From Fibrisoma limi BUZ 3 (GTDB taxonomy: Bacteria > Bacteroidota > Bacteroidia > Cytophagales > Spirosomataceae): DNA of 64,000 bases. The stretch lies in assembly GCF_000296815.2 (NCBI RefSeq), contig NZ_CAIT01000004.1:372001-436000 (forward strand), given 5' to 3'. The stretch's first letter is position 1; the number at the start of each line of letters is the position of its first letter. Below, one piece after another: positions 46,236-54,112 of this stretch. The notes beneath the pieces were generated by a model. The model saw nothing but the letters and a program-made list of their open reading frames with translations, was not told the origin of the DNA and searched no databases. A program made the translations under genes and the position numbers.

Positions 46236-46955
46236 ATGAAATTTTCAACAATTGTCGTCATCGACGACGAGGAAGATATTCTAGACCTGATCCGGTACAA
46301 TCTCGAAAGAGAGCGAGCTACCGTCCATACCTTTCTGTCGGGGAGGGAAGCCCTGCAGAACATGTACGCTATCCGGCCCGATCTGGTGGTGTGTGACTGG
46401 ATGATGAACGACATTGACGGGCTGGATCTCTGCCGGCTGATGAAACGGGACAACAGTCTGTCGCACATCCCCTTTGTGATGCTGACCGCCCGGGCCGACG
46501 AAATCGATGCCGTAACGGCCCTCGAATTGGGGGCCGATGAATACCTCATCAAACCCATTCGAATTCGCGAACTGATTACCCGCATAAAAAAAATTCTCAT
46601 CCGCACACAACCAGTCCCTTTGCTGCTGGCCGAGCCGGAACCGATAGAAGTAACTCCGGACGACAAGGTTCTTTCGTTCAAAAAGCTCACCATGAACATT
46701 GAGCAGCACCGGGTTCTAATTGATACGGAAGCAATCGACCTGACCTACACGGAGTTTAAACTGCTGCAACTCCTGATCAGCAAACCCGGCCGGGTGTACA
46801 CCCGCAACCAGATCATGGAGAAGGTCAACGGCATGGACTATTTCGCCACGGAACGCTCCATCGACGTGCAGGTGGCAGGGCTTCGAAAGAAACTCGGACC
46901 GTATAAAGACTACCTTGAAACGGTACGGGGCGTGGGCTATCGGATGCAGGAATGA
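46236..46955 (+). CDS. PhoB-like OmpR-family response regulator
   Basis: 239 residues. Receiver domain 1-120 with acidic pocket DDEED, phosphoacceptor Asp54 in LVVCDWMMNDIDG, Thr in MLTARADEID and Lys in YLIKPIR. The winged-helix DNA-binding domain is at about 140-238: IDLTYTEFKLLQLLISKPGRVYTRNQIMEKVNG, RSIDVQVAGLRKKLGPYKDYLETVRGVGYRM. This is the PhoB/OmpR architecture. It lies between the SusCD operon and the phn genes, 93 bases before phnG, which makes it the best candidate to bind the 11-bp repeats. No histidine kinase partner is adjacent. The PhoB name is inferred from family and context. Confidence 0.8.
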   Translation: MKFSTIVVIDDEEDILDLIRYNLERERATVHTFLSGREALQNMYAIRPDLVVCDWMMNDIDGLDLCRLMKRDNSLSHIPFVMLTARADEIDAVTALELGADEYLIKPIRIRELITRIKKILIRTQPVPLLLAEPEPIEVTPDDKVLSFKKLTMNIEQHRVLIDTEAIDLTYTEFKLLQLLISKPGRVYTRNQIMEKVNGMDYFATERSIDVQVAGLRKKLGPYKDYLETVRGVGYRMQE

Positions 46956-46975
46956 AAATACTACTGTAATTGAAT

Positions 46976-47021
46976 GCTATCTGTTTCCTAACCAAATCTG
47001 AATATAGCCCAGCTACTTTTG
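46976..47021 (+). promoter_or_regulatory. Pho-box-like promoter of phnG
   Basis: GCTATC (46976), CCTAAC (46987) and CTGAAT (46998) stand at exact 11-base steps. After 10 bases comes TACTTTTG (47014-47021), a full TAnnTTTG match. The phnG start codon is 27 bases further on. The first and third hexamers are degenerate. Confidence 0.6.
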
Positions 47022-47048
47022 TCTGCTCACTGATCGAAACAGCCGTTT

Positions 47049-47477
47049 ATGGAGCAGAACCAACGTACGGACTACATTCTTTGCGAATGCCCGCTCGACA
47101 ACCTGACCAGGTTTGTCAATGACTTATCTGATCGCTATCAACCCAGTCTCCTGAAAGCTCCCCGCCTTTGTCTGACCATGATCCAGGCGGAAGATTCAGT
47201 CGAATACCAGCCTTTTTACCTGGGCGAAGCACTCACCACGACCTGCGAGGTAGCCATCAATGGTAAGGTTGGCTATGGCATCTGTCTCGGCGACGAACCG
47301 GAGCGGGCGTATTGCCTGGCCGTTATGGATGCGGTCATGGCGCTGAACGACGCCCAGGCCCCCGCCATTGACGCTTTTCTGGTCGAACAGGAACGGCTGA
47401 TTCAGCGTCGGGACGAAGACGAGTTCAGCCATATAATGCAGACTAAAGTAGATTTCAAACTGATGGAGCAGTCCTGA
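47049..47477 (+). CDS. phnG: C-P lyase complex subunit PhnG
   Basis: 142 residues, close to the usual length of about 150. FYLGEALTTTCEVAINGKVGYGICLGDEPERAYCLAVMDAVM is the conserved core of PhnG, and the end EDEFSHIMQTKVDFKLMEQS matches the family's closing ASRVDF-type motif. With PhnH, PhnI and PhnJ it forms the core complex; together with PhnI it attaches phosphonate to the ribose of ATP in place of adenine. First gene of the C-P lyase run, 22 bases before phnH. Confidence 0.9.
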   Translation: MEQNQRTDYILCECPLDNLTRFVNDLSDRYQPSLLKAPRLCLTMIQAEDSVEYQPFYLGEALTTTCEVAINGKVGYGICLGDEPERAYCLAVMDAVMALNDAQAPAIDAFLVEQERLIQRRDEDEFSHIMQTKVDFKLMEQS

Positions 47478-47499
47478 GGGCTTCTCTGTCTTTTCAGAT

Positions 47500-48111
47500 A
47501 TGATACGGGAAACTTCTTACGACGAGGTCTTCGACGCGCAGACGCATTTCAGGCTTATTATGGACAGCATGGCGCGGCCGGGCAAACTCAACGTACTCAA
47601 TGGGGTAGCCATTCAGCCACCCGATTCCCTCAACCGGGCGTCGGCGCTGATCGGTCTGGGGCTGCTTAACGCCGACGTGTCTTTTTTTGTCGCCCGGAAC
47701 GCGACGGCCATTACCACCTACTTTACGGTGAATACGGCCTCGCGACCAGCCCCGGCCGCCGAGGCCGACTTTCTGTTCCTGCACGGAAACGACAGTCCGC
47801 AGCACCTCGACGCGGCTAAACCCGGCACACTCACTTACCCTGATACGAATGCGTTTGTGATCATCGACGTAGCCAGTATCAGCCTGCATCCCGATCAAAC
47901 GACCGAACCCCGGCTCCAACTGACCCTGTCGGGACCGGGCGTAAACGGGCAGCAAACCGTGTTCGTTGCTGGCCTGAACGAAGCCCTGCTGACAACACTG
48001 CGCGACAAAAATGCAGAATATCCGCTGGGTATTGATACGATCCTGACCGATCAGAACGACCAAATTTTGTGCATTCCACGATCTAATCGGTTTGTGGTGG
48101 GTGGTTTGTAG
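47500..48111 (+). CDS. phnH: C-P lyase complex subunit PhnH
   Basis: 203 residues. The start FDAQTHFRLIMDSMARPGKLNVL is the PhnH signature (compare DAQ-FR-LM-AMSRPG). The C-terminal half contains LTLSGPGVNGQQTVFVAGL and YPLGIDTILTDQNDQILCIPRS, also typical. PhnH is a PLP-fold structural subunit without PLP in the core complex. The last codons, RFVVGGL and stop, lie inside an intergenic repeat element, so the tail of the protein has been shaped by that repeat. Confidence 0.9.
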   Translation: MIRETSYDEVFDAQTHFRLIMDSMARPGKLNVLNGVAIQPPDSLNRASALIGLGLLNADVSFFVARNATAITTYFTVNTASRPAPAAEADFLFLHGNDSPQHLDAAKPGTLTYPDTNAFVIIDVASISLHPDQTTEPRLQLTLSGPGVNGQQTVFVAGLNEALLTTLRDKNAEYPLGIDTILTDQNDQILCIPRSNRFVVGGL

Positions 48112-48258
48112 TTAGTGGGTGGTTTGTGGTTCGTGGTGAGTGGTTTGTAGTTGTCGGACGGCTATGCTTATTGGCCAGCGAAACACTACGAACTACAAAC
48201 CACTCACCACAAACTACACCACCCCCTACAAACCACCCACCACGAACCGCAAACCAAA
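48090..48258 (+). repeat. Intergenic inverted-repeat element, copy 2
   Basis: The left part repeats GTGGTTTGTAGTT-like words about five times (48093-48155); the right part repeats the complement, ACTACAAACCACC-like (48182-48255). The core between them holds TATTGGCCAGCGAAACA. It fills the gap between phnH and phnI and includes the last codons of phnH. The single strand could fold into a long imperfect hairpin in the phn mRNA. Confidence 0.7.
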
Positions 48259-48265
48259 AACGACC

Positions 48266-49489
48266 ATGGGTTACGTTGCCGTCAAGGGAGGGACCGAAGC
48301 CATTGCCAACTCGATTGATCTTGTTGAGTTTTACCGGATAAAAGACGAAACGCCCCCCATCCACATCAAACAGTTGCAGGCGCAGTTCCGGCTGGCTATT
48401 GACAAGATCATGGGCGAAGGCTCCTTCTACGCGCCTGAATACGGAGCCCTGGCCCTCAAGCAGGTGGAAGGGGATGTGTTCGAAGCTGCGTTTATCATGC
48501 GGGCGTTCCGGGCAACGCTGCCCCGCATGTATTACTCAGCGGTAATTGACACCCGAAACATGTTCGTTCAACGGCGGATTTCGTCGTCGTTTCGGGATAT
48601 TCCCGGCGGACAGGTACTCGGCCCAACCTACGATTATACCCAACGTATCATCGACACCCGCCTGGCCGACGAAAGTTACGAGCAGGTGCAGGCGTTTCTG
48701 GAGCAGTTCAAAGCCCGAATCAGCGAAACCGACCGGAAAGCCGTCACAACGTTCGGCAAAGTCATCGACATGCTTCGCGCCCAGGGGTTGCTCAAAGGCG
48801 TCGGCAACCGGGACGACGAATCGGAGGAAGGTCGCCGACTGGTCGACATCACCCGCGAGGCCATTAAGTTTCCGGCCCCCCGCTCCGCCCGGCTCCAGAT
48901 GCTGGCACGGGCCGAAACGGGCGGCATCATGGCCCTCGGCTACAGCAGCATGCGGGGCTACGGCGGGGTTCACCCAACCGTGGGCGAACTTCGGGTCGGA
49001 CTGGTTGAGGTGAACGTTGCTGACCCATCAGGCCGCAGCCGCTACATTGGCCGCATCCGGGTGACCGAAGCCGAGATGATTACCAAAGCTAAAACCGGCA
49101 AAAAGTCGGAACGTAGTGCGGGCTCGGTACCGTACTACGCCATCGGCTACGGCCTGTGCTTCGGCCAGAACGAAACCAAGGCGATCTGCATGGGGATTCT
49201 GGACCGGGCCATGCGAAACGGCACGAAAGACGCCCCGGCCAATGACCAGGAGTTCGTGCTGTACCATACCGACGGTATTGAGGCTATGGGTTTCACAAAC
49301 CACCTCAAGCTGCCCCACTACGTTACGTTCCAGTCGGGACTGAACAACGTGCGCCGGGCCGTTGCCAAAAGCAAAAAGAAAACGGAGGCCAAACCCACGT
49401 CACCGACGTCAACCCCGGCCAACGGCGCATCCGGGCCATCGGCCGGGGATGCCGAGCGTATGCCAACCGAAGTCCTGACCGAACTATGA
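48266..49489 (+). CDS. phnI: C-P lyase complex subunit PhnI
   Basis: 407 residues from the start MGYVAVKGGTEAIANSIDLV, the conserved opening of PhnI; upstream in-frame codons belong to the repeat element. The body matches PhnI throughout (FIMRAFRATLPRMYYSAVI, SFRDIPGGQVLGPTYDYTQRIID, GIMALGYSSMRGYGGVHPTVGELRVG, LPHYVTFQSGLNNVR). PhnI swaps adenine for phosphonate on ATP, together with PhnG, H and L. E. coli PhnI has 354 residues; most of the extra length here is a C-terminal tail of about 45 residues, Lys-rich then Pro/Thr/Ser-rich and probably disordered. The stop overlaps the phnJ start (ATGA). Confidence 0.92.
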   Translation: MGYVAVKGGTEAIANSIDLVEFYRIKDETPPIHIKQLQAQFRLAIDKIMGEGSFYAPEYGALALKQVEGDVFEAAFIMRAFRATLPRMYYSAVIDTRNMFVQRRISSSFRDIPGGQVLGPTYDYTQRIIDTRLADESYEQVQAFLEQFKARISETDRKAVTTFGKVIDMLRAQGLLKGVGNRDDESEEGRRLVDITREAIKFPAPRSARLQMLARAETGGIMALGYSSMRGYGGVHPTVGELRVGLVEVNVADPSGRSRYIGRIRVTEAEMITKAKTGKKSERSAGSVPYYAIGYGLCFGQNETKAICMGILDRAMRNGTKDAPANDQEFVLYHTDGIEAMGFTNHLKLPHYVTFQSGLNNVRRAVAKSKKKTEAKPTSPTSTPANGASGPSAGDAERMPTEVLTEL

Positions 49490-50418
49490 TCCCGACGTTC
49501 AAAAAATTCGATACGCAGTTCAATTTCGCCTTCATTGATGAGAATACAAAGCGCGAAATCCGGCGGAAACTCCTGAAAGCCATCTGCATACCGGGCTACC
49601 AGGTGCCGTATTCGTCGCCCGAAATGCCCATTGCGCGGGGTTGGGGAACGGGCGGCCTGCACGTCACGCTGTCGGTGATCGGCAAAGACGACCGCTTCAA
49701 AATTATCGATCAGGGCAGCGACGCCAGTGTGAACGCCTGTAACCTGCGCGATTTTGTACACCGGGTCACCCACTGCCGCGTCACCTTCGATACGCACGAA
49801 GCTACGTTGATTCAGACCCGCCACCGGATACCGGAAGAGCAGTTGAACGACGGCCAGATTCTGGTGTTTCAGGTACCCCAGCCCGAGCCGCTGCGGGCTG
49901 TGGAGCGCTACGAAACCAAAACCCGCGAGATGCACGGCGAAGCCGATTACGCCCGGATGTGGGTGTCGCTCTACGAAGCCTTTGTTCGCTACGGCGATAT
50001 CATGCAGGGAGCGGGCTACCCGGTGATGGTCAACGGGCGGCACATCATGTCGCCTTCGCCCATTCCCCGCTGGGACGTTCCGAACCTGAACCAGAGCGAC
50101 TGTTTGTACCTGTTCGGCGCGGGCCGGGAGAAACGACTCTACGCCGTGCCCCCCCACACGGACGTTGTTCCCCTTGAGTTTGAGGACGTCAAGTTTCGGA
50201 TTGAGCAGTTTTCCGGCATTCGCTGCTCGATGTCGGGCACGGGGGGCGCATTTATGGACGAACTCTACAACGACCTCGGCGACTTCCGGCACGTGATCAA
50301 CGACAGCGACTTCCTCGACAAGCTGGTCGAACGCAAAACCCGCCCGCAGCAGTGGTCGAACAAGTATTTGCAGGAGGTGCTGGATGAGATGAACGCTAAT
50401 ACTGACCCGCAACCATGA
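49486..50418 (+). CDS. phnJ: C-P lyase catalytic subunit PhnJ, lacking canonical Fe-S cysteines
   Basis: 310 residues, clearly PhnJ: FAFIDENTKREIRRKLLKAI, CIPGYQVPYSSPEMPIARGW, WGTGGLHVTLSVIG, ATLIQTRHRIPE, REKRLYAVPPHTDV. The glycyl-radical glycine is kept (Gly37, E. coli Gly32). E. coli uses Cys241, Cys244 and Cys266 for the 4Fe-4S cluster and Cys272 as thiyl radical. Aligned by eye from memory of the E. coli sequence, the matching residues here are Cys247, Ser250, Ile271 and Leu277. So only one of four remains, in IRCSMSGTGGAFMDE and HVINDSDFLDK. Other cysteines are at 34, 85, 97 and 206. The reading frame is intact and the rest well conserved, so this looks like a variant enzyme and not decay. 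It overlaps phnI and phnK by 4 bases each. Confidence 0.93.
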   Translation: MIPTFKKFDTQFNFAFIDENTKREIRRKLLKAICIPGYQVPYSSPEMPIARGWGTGGLHVTLSVIGKDDRFKIIDQGSDASVNACNLRDFVHRVTHCRVTFDTHEATLIQTRHRIPEEQLNDGQILVFQVPQPEPLRAVERYETKTREMHGEADYARMWVSLYEAFVRYGDIMQGAGYPVMVNGRHIMSPSPIPRWDVPNLNQSDCLYLFGAGREKRLYAVPPHTDVVPLEFEDVKFRIEQFSGIRCSMSGTGGAFMDELYNDLGDFRHVINDSDFLDKLVERKTRPQQWSNKYLQEVLDEMNANTDPQP

Positions 50419-51263
50419 CCAACCTATCCGATAACTGGCTGCTCAAAGTAGAGGGGCTGACCAAGATTTACGGCGAACCCAACGAAAACTCCGTTCGGCT
50501 GACGGGCCCGCTGTTCGGCTCCAACATCTGCCCCGAAACGGACAGCATCGTGGCCTGCGCCGACATTAACCTGGAGTTGTTTCCGGGCGAAGTGCTGGGG
50601 GTCGTCGGCGAAAGTGGCTCGGGCAAAAGTACGGTAGTGCGCCTGCTGTACTTTGATCTGGAAAGCACGGCGGGCGTGGCTTACTTCAACCAGTACGGCA
50701 ACGGCGCCATCAACATCCTGAACGAGTCCAGCCAGAAAAAGCGCTTCATCCGCAACCACCTGATGGGCATGGTGTACCAGAACCCGAAAGACGGCCTGAA
50801 CTTCCGGTTTTCGTCGGGGGGCAACATCGCGGAGAAGCTGCTGATGGCCGGCAATTTCAACGTCGGCCGTATCCGCGAACGCGCCACCGAACTGCTGGAA
50901 CAAACCGAAGTACCCGTCCGGCGTCTGGACGACAGCCCGGCCAGTTTCAGCGGGGGTATGCAGCAGCGGGTGCAGATTTCCAAGGCCATCGCCAACAACC
51001 CACCGCTGCTCTTTCTGGACGAAGTCACGACCGGACTCGACGTATCGGTACAGGCCAAAGTGCTCGATATGATTCGCACGCTCCAGCAGGAACTGGGTAT
51101 CGCCATGATTGTGGTATCGCACGACCTGAGCGTCATCCGGATGCTCACCGACCGGACCATCGTGATGAAAAACGGGCGTATTGTCGAGCAGGGCCTGACC
51201 GATCAGATTCTCCAGGACCCCCAGCATCCGTATACGCAATTACTGGTCAGCTCGCTCTTGTAA
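50415..51263 (+). CDS. phnK: C-P lyase complex ATP-binding protein PhnK
   Basis: 282 residues with an ABC ATPase core: Walker A GESGSGKST (65-73), Q-loop in VYQNPKDGLN, signature FSGGMQQRVQ, Walker B LLFLDE and switch His in VVSHDLSVI. The N-terminal insertion between the first strand and Walker A (about residues 20-50) and the dipeptide-transporter-like C-terminus QHPYTQLLVSSLL are typical of PhnK. PhnK binds the PhnGHIJ core through PhnJ and is not a transport ATPase. The 4-base overlap with phnJ supports tight co-translation. Confidence 0.9.
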   Translation: MTNLSDNWLLKVEGLTKIYGEPNENSVRLTGPLFGSNICPETDSIVACADINLELFPGEVLGVVGESGSGKSTVVRLLYFDLESTAGVAYFNQYGNGAINILNESSQKKRFIRNHLMGMVYQNPKDGLNFRFSSGGNIAEKLLMAGNFNVGRIRERATELLEQTEVPVRRLDDSPASFSGGMQQRVQISKAIANNPPLLFLDEVTTGLDVSVQAKVLDMIRTLQQELGIAMIVVSHDLSVIRMLTDRTIVMKNGRIVEQGLTDQILQDPQHPYTQLLVSSLL

Positions 51264-51379
51264 ACTTGTTTGTGGTTTTCGGTTCTCGGTTTTCCCTTGA
51301 TAAAGCCCCTGAGCCGCTCAGAGGACTTAACCACAAACTACAAACCGTAAACCACAAACCGTAAACCTGTAAACCAAAC
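51264..51379 (+). repeat. Intergenic inverted-repeat element, copy 3
   Basis: The left part has TTGTTTGTGGTTTTCGGTT; the right part has CCACAAACTACAAACCGTAA, then CCACAAACCGTAAACCTG. A unique core of about 45 bases lies between. Same design as the elements at 27100 and 48090. It fills the phnK-phnL gap. Confidence 0.65.
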
Positions 51380-51388
51380 CCCTGCCCC

Positions 51389-52108
51389 ATGCCCCCCATC
51401 CTCGACGTCCGGCACTACACCAAGCGATTTGACATGCACGTATTGAATGGCAAACGCATCAACGCGCTCACCAACGTTTCGTTCAGTCTGGAGCCGGGCG
51501 AAATCGTGGGGCTGGTCGGGAAATCTGGCTCCGGGAAGTCCACCCTGATGAAAAGCATCTACCGGACGTATCTGGCCACCAGCGGGGCGATTTACTACCA
51601 GTCGCTGCGCTACGGGCCGATCGATCTGGTACGGGCCACCGACCACCAGATCATTGCCCTGCGACGCGACGAAATCACCTACTGCTCGCAGTTTCTGAGT
51701 GTAATCCCCCGGGTATCCGCTGCCGATGTGGTCGCCGAAGGCTTGTTCCGCCGGGGTGCTGGGCGGACTGAAGCTTGGCACCAGTCGCGCGACTACCTTG
51801 ACCGGCTGGGGCTTCCTCAGGAGCTCTGGGATGCGTACCCATCGACTTTCAGCGGGGGGGAACAGCAGCGCATCAACGTAGCCCGCGCTATCATTGCCCG
51901 CCCACGGCTGCTGCTGATCGACGAGCCGACGGCCTCGCTGGATCAGCGGACGAAAGATGTGGTGATCGACATGATCATAGCTCTGAAAGCAGAAGGGACG
52001 TCGGTGCTGTGTATTTCGCATGATCTTTACACCCTCGACCGGCTGGCCGATCGACGGATCGAACTTAAAGATGGTCACATTGTAGCTACCACCTCACCTG
52101 TGAGTTAA
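51389..52108 (+). CDS. phnL: C-P lyase system ATP-binding protein PhnL
   Basis: 239 residues. ABC ATPase motifs: Walker A GKSGSGKST (44-52), Q-loop region TYCSQFLSVIPRVSA, signature FSGGEQQRINVARAI, Walker B LLLIDEPTASLD and His in CISHD. PhnL is typically 225-240 residues, and SQFLSVIPRV is a PhnL-type motif. It works with PhnG, H and I in forming ribose-phosphonate triphosphate. Separated from phnK by an inverted-repeat element, it may be expressed at a different level from the genes before it. Confidence 0.9.
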   Translation: MPPILDVRHYTKRFDMHVLNGKRINALTNVSFSLEPGEIVGLVGKSGSGKSTLMKSIYRTYLATSGAIYYQSLRYGPIDLVRATDHQIIALRRDEITYCSQFLSVIPRVSAADVVAEGLFRRGAGRTEAWHQSRDYLDRLGLPQELWDAYPSTFSGGEQQRINVARAIIARPRLLLIDEPTASLDQRTKDVVIDMIIALKAEGTSVLCISHDLYTLDRLADRRIELKDGHIVATTSPVS

Positions 52109-52130
52109 CCCTAAACTACGTTTTCAGTCC

Positions 52131-53309
52131 ATGCTTCTCTACAACGCCAGTATCGTCACCCCCAAAGGACTAATCCGAAACGGCTATGTACACCTGTCAG
52201 GGGGAAAAATCATGACCATTGGTAAGGGCAGTCTCGACTACCTTTCGGTTAAAGATGCCATCGATGCACAGGGCAAATGGTTGTTGCCGGGACTTATTGA
52301 TCTGCATACCGATGCCATTGACGCCGAGATTTCGCCCCGTCGGAGCGCCGACTTCCCGATCGACGTAGCGTTTCGCGAACTCGAACGGCGCATGAGCGGC
52401 TGCGGCATCACAACGGTCTACCATTCCCTGCATTTAGGGTATACCGCAGCCGAACTCAATGCCCAGAGCAAATACAGCCGGCGGGAGATTTTTGACCGGG
52501 TGTACGCCCTTACCCGGCAGCGAACCCTGATTAACAACAAAATACACCTGCGCTTTGAGCTAACGGGTATCGACGCGTTTGAAACTGCCTGTGACCTAAT
52601 CGAAAAAGGCTGTATCGATCTGCTTTCGGTTATGGATCACACACCGGGGCAGGGGCAGGTCAGCGTTGATAGTTTCATCCGGATGGCCGTTCGGCAGGGG
52701 ATGTCGGAGGCTGAGGCCCGGCAGGACCTGGCCGAAAAACAGGCCGCCCCAATCCTGCCCACGAACCAACTTGACATTCTGCTTGATTTAGCCCGCAGCC
52801 GCTCAGTAGTTGTGGCATCGCATGATGACGACACGGCTCAGAAGGTGGATGACATGTACGCAGCCGGAATCCGTATCTGTGAATTTCCGGTATCGATGGA
52901 AGCGGCCCAACGCGGCAAGGAACTGGGTATGTACGTTATCGGCGGCTCATCGAACGTGCTGCGGGGGGGCTCTCTGTCGGGCAACCTCGGCGTTGAAGAA
53001 GCCATCCGGGCGGGGGTTATCGATAGTCTCTGTTCGGATTATTACCCCCCTTCGTTGCTTCATGCGGTGTTCCGGCTGGCGGCCAATGGCATGGCACTCA
53101 CCGAAGCGGTTAAACTCGCAACCCTGCACCCGGCGCAGGCCGTCGGCATCGATTCGATGACGGGTTCCATCGAAACGGGCAAGCAGGCTGATTTGATTCT
53201 GGTGGACGTATCCGAAAGCACGCCCATTGTTACCCATACGTTTGTGAACGGCCACCTGGTCGCGCAGGCGAATCTGCAACCTCAACCCGAACCCGCATGG
53301 CAAGCCTAG
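52131..53309 (+). CDS. phnM: Ribose-phosphonate triphosphate diphosphatase PhnM, copy 1
   Basis: 392 residues, amidohydrolase fold. WLLPGLIDLHTDAIDAEISPR carries the first metal-binding motif (HTD in PhnM in place of HxH). Later motifs are VMDHTPGQGQ, VVASHDDDTAQKVDDM, EFPVSMEAAQRGKELGMYVIGGSSNVLRGGS and SLCSDYYPPSLLHA, all typical of PhnM. The enzyme removes pyrophosphate from ribose 1-phosphonate 5-triphosphate to give the PhnJ substrate. The last 13 bases overlap the next gene. A second phnM lies at 59223. Confidence 0.9.
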   Translation: MLLYNASIVTPKGLIRNGYVHLSGGKIMTIGKGSLDYLSVKDAIDAQGKWLLPGLIDLHTDAIDAEISPRRSADFPIDVAFRELERRMSGCGITTVYHSLHLGYTAAELNAQSKYSRREIFDRVYALTRQRTLINNKIHLRFELTGIDAFETACDLIEKGCIDLLSVMDHTPGQGQVSVDSFIRMAVRQGMSEAEARQDLAEKQAAPILPTNQLDILLDLARSRSVVVASHDDDTAQKVDDMYAAGIRICEFPVSMEAAQRGKELGMYVIGGSSNVLRGGSLSGNLGVEEAIRAGVIDSLCSDYYPPSLLHAVFRLAANGMALTEAVKLATLHPAQAVGIDSMTGSIETGKQADLILVDVSESTPIVTHTFVNGHLVAQANLQPQPEPAWQA

Positions 53310-54109
53310 ACACGTCGGCGGTCGCCGAACTGACGTACCACGAATACCAGCAACGGCAACTCCGGGAAGTTACTGAAGATCAGCTTCGGTACCGGGCCGG
53401 GCAGCTCCGGAAAGCCGACCATTTTGCGTATGTAGGCGGCCAATGGCACCACCTTCCCTACGAAGGTTACGCCGTCGTTTCGATGGTGGATACCAATCCG
53501 GGCAACGACGATGTGAGCCCCCGATTGCGTGCGATGCAGGGGCAGATAGCGACCGGCTTCGACCGACCCGATGCGTTTTTCCCGCTGCCCGCCGACAGTT
53601 TCCACCAGACTGTCGCCAATACCCTGTCCGCCGAGCGGTACCATGCTCACGTAGTAGCCGCCGGACTGACCAACGAATACCCGGCACTGGTGAGCGGGGC
53701 GTTTGCCCAACTGCCGCAGGCCACCGAGGCCACCCCGATCCGGATGCGTCTGGTCGGGGTGAGTCTGTTTTCCAGCGCGGTGGGGATACTGGGAACATTC
53801 GATGAGGAGCGTGACTTCGACCGGATTCTCCGGTTTCGGGAGCAGTTCTACGCCGACGAACCCCTCCGCGCCCTGACCGTTCGGCGCACCCGGCCGTTTA
53901 TCGGGCACATTACGCTGGCTTATTTCGGCTCTTTGCTTTCCGAAGCCGAAAAAAAACGGTTAATCAGCACCTGTGCGACGATCAATGACGCCCTGAACCG
54001 CGAACCCCTGTTTTTTACCGTATCGACAACCGAATTACGCAGCTACCAGCATCTGGCTCATTTCGAGACCAGGCCTGGCTACCCCGTGTATTCATTTATC
54101 AAGTCCTGA
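53297..54109 (+). CDS. 2H phosphoesterase (DUF1868-like), possible PhnP substitute
   Basis: 270 residues. Two HxT motifs mark the 2H phosphoesterase superfamily: HQT at 103-105 (PADSFHQTVANTL) and HIT at 204-206 (RPFIGHITLAYFG). The family opens or cleaves cyclic phosphates and 2',5' links. DUF1868-like spacing fits. In E. coli the cyclic 1,2-phosphate product of C-P lyase is opened by the metallo-beta-lactamase PhnP; no such gene is in this window. This gene overlaps phnM by 13 bases and precedes the hexapeptide transferase by 3, so it is part of the pathway operon. I infer it replaces PhnP; no direct proof. Confidence 0.8.
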   Translation: MASLDTSAVAELTYHEYQQRQLREVTEDQLRYRAGQLRKADHFAYVGGQWHHLPYEGYAVVSMVDTNPGNDDVSPRLRAMQGQIATGFDRPDAFFPLPADSFHQTVANTLSAERYHAHVVAAGLTNEYPALVSGAFAQLPQATEATPIRMRLVGVSLFSSAVGILGTFDEERDFDRILRFREQFYADEPLRALTVRRTRPFIGHITLAYFGSLLSEAEKKRLISTCATINDALNREPLFFTVSTTELRSYQHLAHFETRPGYPVYSFIKS

Positions 54110-54112
54110 CGT

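Noticed and set aside
49318-50412. 364-codon frame opposite phnI and phnJ
   Set aside because: Shadow of phnJ, whose sense translation is conserved from end to end.
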